The notes beneath the pieces are model-generated. The model was not told the DNA's origin and searched no databases. It saw only the letters and a program-made list of their open reading frames with translations. From contig NZ_JBGKBE010000006.1 of NCBI RefSeq assembly GCF_041358175.1, positions 118,945 through 182,944 of the forward strand: 64,000 nt of DNA, read 5' to 3'. The position numbers and the translations under genes were made by a program. Every line of letters starts with the position of its first letter. Positions within the stretch are counted from its first letter, which is position 1. Below, piece by piece: positions 8,336 to 16,593 of the stretch. Source of the stretch: Muriicola sp041358175. Lineage in GTDB: Bacteria > Bacteroidota > Bacteroidia > Flavobacteriales > Flavobacteriaceae.

Positions 8336-9556
8336 ATGCTGTATTATTTGTTTGAATACTTAGAAAAACAATACCAGTTCCCGGGGGCGACACTCTTCCA
8401 GTTTCTCTCCTTCAGGGCAGCTATGGCAGTATTGCTTTCCCTTATTCTGGCCACAACTCTTGGAAAGCGCATCATTCTTTTTCTCAGAAAGAAACAAATA
8501 GGTGAGACTGTGCGTGATCTCGGACTCGACGGACAACAGCAAAAACAGGGAACACCCACTATGGGCGGACTTATCATTATTATGTCTACCCTGGTACCTG
8601 TACTTCTCTTCGCCCGACTTGATAATGTGTACGTAGTCCTGTTAATTATAACAACCCTATGGATGGGAATTATCGGATTTATAGATGACTATATAAAAAT
8701 ATTTAGAAAGAATAAACAAGGCCTTAAGGGTCGTTTCAAAATCCTGGGACAAGTAGTCTTAGGCCTGGTTGTGGGAGCTACCCTCTTTTTCCACCCCGAG
8801 GTGACCATGAAGGAAAAGAACAGAACAATCATCACAGAGAGTTTTGAAGTTCAGGAGGTAGAAGGCAAGGAATTAAAATCGACCAAGACCAATGTTCCCT
8901 TTTTTAAGAACAATGAGCTCGATTACGGGAATTTGATTTCATGGATTGGAGGAGATGTACAAAACTACGCCTGGCTCATCTTTATCCCCATAGTGATATT
9001 TATTGTGACCGCGGTTTCCAACGGAGCCAACCTCACTGATGGAATCGATGGCCTGGCCGCAGGTACTTCTGCTATTATAGTCTTAACTCTGGGCATTTTT
9101 GCCTGGGTATCGGGTAATATCATTTTCTCAGACTATCTCGATATTTTTTATATCCCCAGAGCGGGAGAGCTGGTGGTGTTTATTTCAGCTTTTGTAGGGG
9201 CACTGGTCGGATTCCTTTGGTACAATGCCTTCCCTGCCCAGGTATTTATGGGGGATACTGGAAGTTTAACCATAGGAGGTGTGATTGCAGTTATTGCCAT
9301 CATCGTACGAAAGGAATTACTGATACCTCTGCTGTGCGGGATTTTCTTCGCCGAGTCGCTCTCAGTAATGATGCAGGTTAGTTATTTCAAATACACAAAG
9401 AAAAAATACGGAGAAGGGAAGCGCATATTTCTGATGTCGCCTCTTCACCACCATTATCAAAAAAAAGGATATCACGAAAGCAAGATTGTCACCAGATTCT
9501 GGATTATCGGAATCTTACTGGCCATTGTGACCATTGTAACCTTAAAAGTGAGGTAA
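8336..9556 (+). CDS. mraY: Phospho-N-acetylmuramoyl-pentapeptide-transferase MraY
   Basis: MraY transfers phospho-MurNAc-pentapeptide onto undecaprenyl phosphate, giving lipid I at the inner membrane. The 406-residue protein has about ten hydrophobic segments and the family motifs GIIGFIDDYIK (catalytic Asp pair), NGANLTDGIDGLA, FMGDTGSL and SPLHHHYQ. As in other Bacteroidota, an extra loop of about 40 residues (around 160-200, EKNRTIITESFEV) is inserted relative to E. coli MraY. The stop codon is followed at once by the murD ATG, so translation is likely coupled. Confidence 0.96.
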   Translation: MLYYLFEYLEKQYQFPGATLFQFLSFRAAMAVLLSLILATTLGKRIILFLRKKQIGETVRDLGLDGQQQKQGTPTMGGLIIIMSTLVPVLLFARLDNVYVVLLIITTLWMGIIGFIDDYIKIFRKNKQGLKGRFKILGQVVLGLVVGATLFFHPEVTMKEKNRTIITESFEVQEVEGKELKSTKTNVPFFKNNELDYGNLISWIGGDVQNYAWLIFIPIVIFIVTAVSNGANLTDGIDGLAAGTSAIIVLTLGIFAWVSGNIIFSDYLDIFYIPRAGELVVFISAFVGALVGFLWYNAFPAQVFMGDTGSLTIGGVIAVIAIIVRKELLIPLLCGIFFAESLSVMMQVSYFKYTKKKYGEGKRIFLMSPLHHHYQKKGYHESKIVTRFWIIGILLAIVTIVTLKVR

Positions 9557-10891
9557 ATGGAGCGATTAGTGATCCTGGGAGGAGGCGAAAGTGGCGTCGG
9601 TACGGCCATCCTGGGGAAGCAGAAGGGGTATGAAGTCTTTGTCTCAGACAAAGGCCTGCTAAAGAAAAAATATAAAGACGTTCTTATACATGATGGATTG
9701 GAATGGGAAGAAGGAGGACATACCGAGACTAAGATTTTGAATGCCGACCTGGTGATGAAGAGTCCCGGAATCCCAGATAGAGTTCCTCTGGTTCAGAAAC
9801 TGGTTAATAAAGGTATTCCAGTGATATCGGAGATCGAATTTGCATCGAGATATACAAAGGCAACTATCATCGGGATCACAGGTAGTAATGGAAAGACTAC
9901 CACGACCATGCTCACACATCACATCCTTGAACAAGCTGGCTATTCGGTTGGAATGGCTGGAAATATCGGGGATAGTTTTGCAAGGATGGTAGCTGAAACC
10001 GAGAAGGAGTACTATGTACTTGAAATAAGCAGCTTCCAACTCGACGGAATCACTTCTTTCAGGCCGCATATTGCGATGATAACTAACATCACTCCTGATC
10101 ATTTAGATCGATATGAAAATGATTTTCTAAAGTATGTCGCTTCTAAATTCAGGATAACCGAAAACCAGAGCAGCAAGGATTTTTTAATCTACGATGCCGA
10201 AGACGAAGCAATAATCGCTCACCTCGAAAGTCACCCAATCCAAGCCAATAAACTACCCTTTTCACTGAAGAAGGAAGGGGATATAGGAACATATATAAAA
10301 GACAAACAATTTGTAATAAAGACACAAGAAGACACTATGGAACTAGCATCAGATTCACTTGCATTAGAAGGTCGGCACAACCTTAAAAATACCATGGCGG
10401 CCATTACGGCGGCGAAACTGGTGGGGATCCGTAAAGAAACCATCCGTGATAGTATTCAAAACTTTCAGGGTGCTGCACACAGGCTTGAAAAAGTCCTGAA
10501 AATTCATCATGTGCAGTATATCAACGATTCAAAAGCGACTAATGTCAATGCAACTTATTATGCACTCGACAGCATGACTACCCCAACCGTATGGATAGTT
10601 GGGGGTGTTGATAAAGGAAATGACTATAAGTCCCTTATGCCCCTCGTGCGTGAGAAGGTAAAGGCAATAATTTGCCTTGGGGAAGACAATTCCAAACTCA
10701 GACAGACCTTCGTCAATGCTGTGGATATTTTTGTCGAAACCTTTGCCATGTCTGAGGCTGTTAAAGTAGCCTACAAAATTGCAGAACGTGGTGACACGGT
10801 GTTGCTCTCCCCTGCATGTGCAAGTTTCGATCTTTTTGAAAACTATGAGGACAGGGGAAATCAGTTTAAAGAAGCCATTAAAAATCTATAG
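9557..10891 (+). CDS. murD: UDP-N-acetylmuramoylalanine:D-glutamate ligase MurD
   Basis: MurD adds D-glutamate to UDP-MurNAc-L-Ala in the cytosol. The 444-residue protein has the N-terminal nucleotide fold (VILGGGESGVG), the ATP loop TGSNGKTTTT starting near residue 108, the motif ITPDHLDRY, and NDSKATNVNAT in the central and C-terminal parts. It starts directly after mraY. Its TAG stop lies in the same frame as the following ftsW sequence, which has no usual start codon at that point; see the ftsW entry. Confidence 0.96.
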   Translation: MERLVILGGGESGVGTAILGKQKGYEVFVSDKGLLKKKYKDVLIHDGLEWEEGGHTETKILNADLVMKSPGIPDRVPLVQKLVNKGIPVISEIEFASRYTKATIIGITGSNGKTTTTMLTHHILEQAGYSVGMAGNIGDSFARMVAETEKEYYVLEISSFQLDGITSFRPHIAMITNITPDHLDRYENDFLKYVASKFRITENQSSKDFLIYDAEDEAIIAHLESHPIQANKLPFSLKKEGDIGTYIKDKQFVIKTQEDTMELASDSLALEGRHNLKNTMAAITAAKLVGIRKETIRDSIQNFQGAAHRLEKVLKIHHVQYINDSKATNVNATYYALDSMTTPTVWIVGGVDKGNDYKSLMPLVREKVKAIICLGEDNSKLRQTFVNAVDIFVETFAMSEAVKVAYKIAERGDTVLLSPACASFDLFENYEDRGNQFKEAIKNL

Positions 10892-10894
10892 ATC

Positions 10895-12088
10895 CTGAAA
10901 TTTCTAAGACACATACAAGGCGATAAAGTAATTTGGGCAGTAGTAGCACTCCTGGCCCTATTCTCTTTCCTACCGGTATATAGTGCCAGTAGTAACCTGG
11001 TATATGTGGTAGGAAATGGAACCACAATGGGGCACCTGATGAAACACGGCCTCTTACTTTTTTTGGGATTCGGAATAATTTACGGTGTTCATAAGATTCC
11101 CTCTCATTATTTCAAAGGCCTTTCTATTATAGCCATGCCCGTAGTCCTCGCCTTACTGGTGTATACTCTTGCTCAGGGAACAACAATTGAAGGAGCCAAT
11201 GCAAGTCGTTGGATAAGGTTGCCACTGGTAGGGATCACTTTTCAGACATCTACACTGGCTTCAGTGGTACTCATGGTATATATCGCCCGGTATCTATCCA
11301 AAATAAAAGATCGCGAAGTAACCTTTAGAGAAAGTATTTTACCCTTATGGGCTCCGGTTTTTCTCATTGTCGTTTTGATTTTGCCGGCTAATTTTTCAAC
11401 GGCAGCTATCCTATTTTTTATGGTGTTGGTTCTATGTTTCCTTGGAGGTTATCCCTTAAAATACTTGTCGGCGATGATAGGCTTTGGGTTGATCGGACTT
11501 ATGTTCTTTGTTCTTATCGCCAAAGCGGCCCCCGATCTTTTTCCCAACAGAGTAGATACCTGGATGAGTCGGATTGAAAGTTTCTGGGACCCTGCGGATA
11601 CTGAGGCAGATTACCAGATTGAAAAGGCCAAAATAGCAATTTCCAGTGGCGGACTTGTAGGGAACGGAGCCGGGAAAAGTGTAATGAAGAATTTCCTGCC
11701 GCAGAGCTCCTCTGATTTTATTTATGCCATCATCGTTGAGGAATATGGTCTTATAGGAGGCTTTTCCCTGATGTTTTTTTATATGCTGTTGCTTTTTAGA
11801 ATTGTGGTAGTGGCTAATGCCAACGAGTCGGTTTTTGGAAAGTTACTGGTGGTGGGTGTCGGACTTCCTATTGTATTTCAGGCCTTGATAAATATGGCTG
11901 TGGCTGTTGAACTGTTTCCGGTTACCGGACAAACGCTGCCTCTGATTAGTTCCGGAGGGACTTCCATCTGGATGACATGCCTGGCGATAGGTATTGTACT
12001 GAGTGCAAGTAGAAAGAAAGCAAATGATTTAGATGAATCGGAAGTAGATGAGAATAACCCTTTAGAAGTCTTAAGTGGGCAACTATAA
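10895..12088 (+). CDS. ftsW: Lipid II polymerase FtsW (SEDS family), unusual start codon
   Basis: FtsW is the SEDS glycosyltransferase that polymerises septal glycan together with FtsI. About ten membrane segments are present, with the SEDS hallmarks FSTAAI, a VGNGAGKS loop and PLISSGGTS near the C-terminus. The first usual start codon in frame is a GTG at 11006, but that would delete the first membrane segment. Upstream the frame is open right back to the murD stop and encodes a typical FtsW N-terminus (GDKVIWAVVALLALFSFLPV). No ATG, GTG or TTG exists there, so I propose CTG at 10895 (ATC at 10892 is the alternative), giving 397 residues. The end overlaps the murG GTG start by 14 bases. Confidence 0.9.
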   Translation: MKFLRHIQGDKVIWAVVALLALFSFLPVYSASSNLVYVVGNGTTMGHLMKHGLLLFLGFGIIYGVHKIPSHYFKGLSIIAMPVVLALLVYTLAQGTTIEGANASRWIRLPLVGITFQTSTLASVVLMVYIARYLSKIKDREVTFRESILPLWAPVFLIVVLILPANFSTAAILFFMVLVLCFLGGYPLKYLSAMIGFGLIGLMFFVLIAKAAPDLFPNRVDTWMSRIESFWDPADTEADYQIEKAKIAISSGGLVGNGAGKSVMKNFLPQSSSDFIYAIIVEEYGLIGGFSLMFFYMLLLFRIVVVANANESVFGKLLVVGVGLPIVFQALINMAVAVELFPVTGQTLPLISSGGTSIWMTCLAIGIVLSASRKKANDLDESEVDENNPLEVLSGQL

Positions 12089-13172
12089 GTTTATCCTCTC
12101 CGGAGGAGGTACCGGAGGTCATATATATCCGGCGATTGCAATCGCCAATGAGCTGAAAAAGCGATTTCCGGAAGCTGAGTTTTTGTTTGTGGGGGCGAAA
12201 GACAAGATGGAGATGGAGAAGGTCCCTCAGGCTGGTTACCAAATAAAAGGATTATGGATAAGTGGTTTACAGAGAAGACTGACGTGGAAGAATTTGCTCT
12301 TCCCAATTAAAGTGATTAGTAGTTTGATAAAAGCGAGGAACATAGTGAACACTTTTAAACCCGATGTGGTCATTGGAACTGGTGGATTTGCCAGTGGTCC
12401 TGTGCTTAGAGTCGCATCCGGGAAGGGGATTCCCTGCCTTCTGCAGGAACAGAATTCCTATGCTGGAATCACCAATAAACTCCTGGCTTCAAGAGTGAGC
12501 AAAATATGTGTAGCCTATAATGGGATGGATAAGTTCTTCCCGAAGGAGAAGATCGTCCTCACCGGAAACCCGGTGAGATCAACCCTCGTTCAGTTGCCCG
12601 CAGAGGCGGGGCCGTCCTATGGGTATTTCGAGCTGGATCCGACTAAAAAGACCTTATTGATTTTGGGGGGGAGCCTGGGATCGCGGAGAATCAATGAACT
12701 CATTGAAAACCATCTGTCGTATTTCGCAGACTCGGGGTTACAGTTGGTTTGGCAATGTGGATCTATGTATTACGAGAAGTACAAACAATACAACAGTGAA
12801 AATGTAAAGGTCTACGGATATCTCAATCAAATGGAACACGGTTACAGGATATCAGATATCATCATCTCCAGGTCGGGAGCAGGCTCAGTATCCGAACTGT
12901 GTCTGGTGGGCAAACCCGTGCTTTTTATCCCTTCACCAAATGTGGCCGAAGACCATCAGACCAAAAATGCGCTGGCATTGGTAAACGTGAATGCAGCTGA
13001 AATGGTGGCCGAAAAGGATCTTGAAACCAAATTTAAATCCTCATTCGAAGAACTATTGCAATCAGATCGAAAAAGGGAAGAACTGAGTGAAAATATAAAG
13101 AAAATGGCCTTGCCCAGGGCCACCGAACATATTGTGGATGAAATTGAAAAATTAATTGAGTCAGGATCATGA
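12075..13172 (+). CDS. murG: Lipid II synthase MurG (GlcNAc transferase)
   Basis: MurG transfers GlcNAc from UDP-GlcNAc to lipid I on the cytoplasmic face of the membrane, forming lipid II. The 365-residue GT-B enzyme has the lipid-binding glycine loop SGGGTGGHIYPA (residues 9-20), QEQNSYAGITN, and the UDP-GlcNAc site SRSGAGSVSEL. Translation starts at a GTG within the end of ftsW. The stop overlaps the murC start as ATGA. All of this is normal for the family. Confidence 0.96.
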   Translation: MGNYKFILSGGGTGGHIYPAIAIANELKKRFPEAEFLFVGAKDKMEMEKVPQAGYQIKGLWISGLQRRLTWKNLLFPIKVISSLIKARNIVNTFKPDVVIGTGGFASGPVLRVASGKGIPCLLQEQNSYAGITNKLLASRVSKICVAYNGMDKFFPKEKIVLTGNPVRSTLVQLPAEAGPSYGYFELDPTKKTLLILGGSLGSRRINELIENHLSYFADSGLQLVWQCGSMYYEKYKQYNSENVKVYGYLNQMEHGYRISDIIISRSGAGSVSELCLVGKPVLFIPSPNVAEDHQTKNALALVNVNAAEMVAEKDLETKFKSSFEELLQSDRKREELSENIKKMALPRATEHIVDEIEKLIESGS

Positions 13173-14521
13173 GGAAATTTGATTTTCTTAGGGTGTATTT
13201 TATTGGTATCGGTGGGATAGGTATGTCTGCCCTGGCCCGGTATTTTACTTTTTTGGGTACATCCGTAGCCGGCTATGACAAGACTTCTACCCCCCTGACC
13301 CGGGAATTGGAAGCTCTTGGAATTGATATCCATTACTCGGATGACCTGTCGCTGATTCCCGAATCCTTTTTTAATACCAAAGAAACACTGGTGGTGTATA
13401 CGCCGGCAGTACCAAAAGACTTAAAGGAATGGCTCTATTTTACGGAAAAGGGATTTACGGTAAAAAAGAGGTCTGAAGTGCTGGGAATGATTACCCGGGA
13501 GACCTTTTGTTTTGCAGTCGCAGGTACTCATGGAAAAACGACCACTTCCAGTATACTGGCTCATCTTCTCAGGGAAACAGGAACTCCGCTTACGGCTTTT
13601 TTGGGAGGGATATCCGAGGATTTCAACAGTAATTTTATATGGGAAGGTAATCAGTACTCTGTTGTGGAGGCCGATGAATTTGACAGATCTTTTCTTCAGC
13701 TAGAGCCCGATGTGGCCTGTATTACTTCCATGGATGCTGATCACCTCGATATATATGGAAATAATGAAGCCCTGCAAATGTCCTTCAGAGAGTTCGCAGC
13801 CAAGCTCAAACCCAATGGGAAATTATTTGTCAGGAAGGGCCTCCCCATTCAGGGGATCACTTATGGGATAGATGATAACTCGGATTATTGTATAAAAAAC
13901 ATCAGAATTGAACATGGTACCTACATTTTTGATTTGGGCACCCCTGACACTATTTTGAAAGGGGTGAAATTCAACAAACCAGGCAGGCATAACCTGTTAA
14001 ACGGTTTGGTGGCTTTCGCAATGGCGATTCAGGCTGGTCCCCCGCTGGATCGCCTTGCAGAAGCTTTGGAAACATTTAAAGGTGTTCAGCGAAGATTCTC
14101 CTATAAGATCAAGGAAGAAAATCTGATTTTTATTGATGACTATGCGCATCATCCCACAGAAATTGACGCTGTTTTTGAGGCGATTAAAGAGATGCATCCC
14201 AATACTAAGATCCTAACTGTTTTTCAACCACATCTCTATTCCAGAACTCGTGATTTCCTTGAGGAATTCGCCAGAAGCTTGTCCAGGTTCGACAGTGTTA
14301 TTCTTCTGGATATTTATCCGGCCCGTGAAAAACCTATCCCCGGAGTAAGCTCCCAGGGATTACTTGATCTTATTCAAAATCCCAGGAAAAAGTTGATAGC
14401 AAAACAAGACTTGGCAAATGAAATAATAGCACAAAAACCACAGGTCCTGGTAACTCTTGGAGCAGGGGATATCGGACTTGAAGTAGAATCATTAAAACAA
14501 GCATTGGAATATGAAAATTAA
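13169..14521 (+). CDS. murC: UDP-N-acetylmuramate:L-alanine ligase MurC
   Basis: MurC attaches L-alanine to UDP-MurNAc, the first peptide-forming step. The 450-residue protein has the N-terminal glycine loop GIGGIGMSALA (13-23), the ATP loop AGTHGKTTTS (starting near 118), EADEFDRSF and DYAHHPTEI. It overlaps murG by four bases and ftsQ by 11 bases. No ddl gene follows, unlike many proteobacterial clusters, so D-Ala-D-Ala ligase must be encoded elsewhere. Confidence 0.96.
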   Translation: MRKFDFLRVYFIGIGGIGMSALARYFTFLGTSVAGYDKTSTPLTRELEALGIDIHYSDDLSLIPESFFNTKETLVVYTPAVPKDLKEWLYFTEKGFTVKKRSEVLGMITRETFCFAVAGTHGKTTTSSILAHLLRETGTPLTAFLGGISEDFNSNFIWEGNQYSVVEADEFDRSFLQLEPDVACITSMDADHLDIYGNNEALQMSFREFAAKLKPNGKLFVRKGLPIQGITYGIDDNSDYCIKNIRIEHGTYIFDLGTPDTILKGVKFNKPGRHNLLNGLVAFAMAIQAGPPLDRLAEALETFKGVQRRFSYKIKEENLIFIDDYAHHPTEIDAVFEAIKEMHPNTKILTVFQPHLYSRTRDFLEEFARSLSRFDSVILLDIYPAREKPIPGVSSQGLLDLIQNPRKKLIAKQDLANEIIAQKPQVLVTLGAGDIGLEVESLKQALEYEN

Positions 14522-15230
14522 TTGGAACTATATTAAGGTCTTGATTCTAATATTCTGCATAACAGGACTTTATGCATTCTCGAATAAAAGAAATCTCAAA
14601 AGACCCGTAAAGGAAATGGAGATCATATTTGAAGGAGACAACAATTTATACCTCTCTGAGGAGATGGTTAATAAATTGTTAATACAAAATTATGGTAGTG
14701 TCCTCAAGCTGGGCAAAGAAAAATTAGTTTTGAATACTATAGAAAAGGTCATTGAGACCCATGATATGGTAAAAAGCGCCCAGGTATATCTTACTATTGA
14801 TGACAAACTTACATCTAAAATTTTCCAAAGGCAGCCCATAGGTCGTGTAGAGGGGATTAAAACATTTTACCTTGATGAGGAAGGTAAATCTATGCCTTTA
14901 TCCAGGCTGCATTCTGCCCGTGTGCCAATAATCACCGGAGAGATTACAGGTAAGAGTCTGGATGATGTTTTTGAAATATTAAAATATATCAACCAGGATG
15001 ATTTTTTGCGAAAAAACGTAATTGGGATACATGTAGAGGCCGAGGAAAGGTATCAATTGAAGTTTCGAGTAGAGGATTTCATAGTTGACCTGGGAAATGT
15101 GGAAGATCTGGAAAAGAAATTTAAAAATTTTAAAGCCTTTTATGCCAAGGCTCTAAAGGATAAATCCCTGAGGGACTATGCAGTAGTGAATTTGGAATTT
15201 GACAATCAAGTAGTGTGTACTAAAATTTAA
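14511..15230 (+). CDS. ftsQ: Cell division protein FtsQ
   Basis: A 239-residue bitopic protein with a short cytoplasmic N-terminus, one membrane segment (VLILIFCITGLYAF, residues about 9-22) and a periplasmic part. FtsQ is the divisome scaffold that binds FtsL and FtsB partners. The primary sequence of Bacteroidota FtsQ diverges strongly from E. coli, and a clear POTRA consensus is hard to see by eye (EIIFEGDNNLYLSEEMV would be its start); the assignment depends on size, topology and the murC-ftsQ-ftsA order. It overlaps murC by 11 bases. Confidence 0.88.
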   Translation: MKINWNYIKVLILIFCITGLYAFSNKRNLKRPVKEMEIIFEGDNNLYLSEEMVNKLLIQNYGSVLKLGKEKLVLNTIEKVIETHDMVKSAQVYLTIDDKLTSKIFQRQPIGRVEGIKTFYLDEEGKSMPLSRLHSARVPIITGEITGKSLDDVFEILKYINQDDFLRKNVIGIHVEAEERYQLKFRVEDFIVDLGNVEDLEKKFKNFKAFYAKALKDKSLRDYAVVNLEFDNQVVCTKI

Positions 15231-15234
15231 GACC

Positions 15235-16557
15235 ATGGAACAAGAAAATTACTCAGTTGGCCTCGATATCGGAACTACTAAAATAGTAGCGATCATCGGT
15301 AAAGAAAATGAATACGGCAAAATAGAAGTACTTGGGATAGGTCGTTCTAAAAGTCTTGGCGTGCATAGGGGCGTGGTGAATAACATCACCCAGACAATTA
15401 AATCTATTCAGCAGGCCGTGGAACAGGCCGAAGCTGATGCCGGACTTAAGATAGGATCTGTTGTCGTGGGTATTGCCGGACAACATATTCGCAGTTTGCA
15501 GCACAGTGATTATATCACCAGGGCGAATTCTGAAGAAGTTATCAATGAAGACGACCTGGATAAACTCTGTAACCAGGTTTACAAGTTAGTGATGTTGCCC
15601 GGGGAAGAAATTATCCATGTACTGCCTCAGGAATACAAGGTAGACGGGCAGGCTGAAATAAAACAACCTATAGGGATGTACGGAGGACGCCTGGAAGCGA
15701 ACTTTCATGTAGTAGTGGGCCAGGTATCCTCTATAAAAAATATTGGAAGATGTATTAAAAGTGCAGGCCTCGATTTGTACAATATCACTCTGGAGCCACT
15801 GGCATCCTCCGAGGCTGTATTAAGTCAGGAAGAAAAAGAAGCAGGGGTGGCCCTGATCGATATCGGGGGGGGTACCACAGACCTGGCGATTTTTAAAGAT
15901 GGGATTATAAGGCATACAGCGGTTATACCTTTTGGAGGAAACGTGATCACCGAAGATATAAAGGAAGGATGCTCTATTATAGAAAAACAGGCTGAGCTTT
16001 TGAAAATGAAATTCGGTTCTGCCTGGCCGGGAGAAAACAAGGACAATGAAATTGTTTCTATCCCCGGATTGAGAGGAAGGGAGCCTAAGGAAATTACACT
16101 GAAGAATTTGTCAAAGATTATCCATGCCCGTGTGGTCGAGATCGTAGAACAGGTCTATGTTGAGATTAAGAATTACGGCCATGAAGAACAAAAGAAAAAA
16201 TTAATTGCCGGCATCGTCCTCACCGGTGGAGGTAGCCAGTTGAAACACCTGAAACAACTGGTAGAATACATCACCGGAATGGACACCCGTATTGGATACC
16301 CCAACGAGCATCTGGCAGGAGATTCAGATGCAGAGATCGCCAGTCCCCTTTATGCCACCGCAGTAGGATTATTGATGAATGCCGTTGAGAATAAGGATAA
16401 GCGCAGGTTAAAGACCCTGGAGGAAGAAAAAGAGAGAGAGATGGTTTTAGAAGGGCACGAAGAGGTGGGTGCAAGCGCGTCTGCCAGAAAAGAACGAAAA
16501 TCAGTATTTGACAGGTGGTCTGAAAAGCTCAAGGATTTTCTAGACAACGCAGAATAA
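15235..16557 (+). CDS. ftsA: Cell division protein FtsA
   Basis: FtsA is the actin-like protein that anchors FtsZ to the membrane. The 440-residue sequence has phosphate-1 GLDIGTTKI, the 1C/SHS2 region in the N-terminal half, phosphate-2 LIDIGGGTTDLAIF, the adenosine motif VLTGGGSQLKHL, and a C-terminal basic amphipathic stretch (KSVFDRWSEKLKDFLDN) suited to membrane binding. It lies four bases after ftsQ and 36 bases before ftsZ. Identity is clear. Confidence 0.96.
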   Translation: MEQENYSVGLDIGTTKIVAIIGKENEYGKIEVLGIGRSKSLGVHRGVVNNITQTIKSIQQAVEQAEADAGLKIGSVVVGIAGQHIRSLQHSDYITRANSEEVINEDDLDKLCNQVYKLVMLPGEEIIHVLPQEYKVDGQAEIKQPIGMYGGRLEANFHVVVGQVSSIKNIGRCIKSAGLDLYNITLEPLASSEAVLSQEEKEAGVALIDIGGGTTDLAIFKDGIIRHTAVIPFGGNVITEDIKEGCSIIEKQAELLKMKFGSAWPGENKDNEIVSIPGLRGREPKEITLKNLSKIIHARVVEIVEQVYVEIKNYGHEEQKKKLIAGIVLTGGGSQLKHLKQLVEYITGMDTRIGYPNEHLAGDSDAEIASPLYATAVGLLMNAVENKDKRRLKTLEEEKEREMVLEGHEEVGASASARKERKSVFDRWSEKLKDFLDNAE

Positions 16558-16593
16558 AGTAAAGTATATCATTTAACCAGTAATAAAAGTATC

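Noticed and set aside
11006..12088. ftsW starting at the GTG at 11006
   Set aside because: It would drop the first membrane segment, whereas the upstream frame encodes a typical FtsW N-terminus; a non-standard start is more credible.
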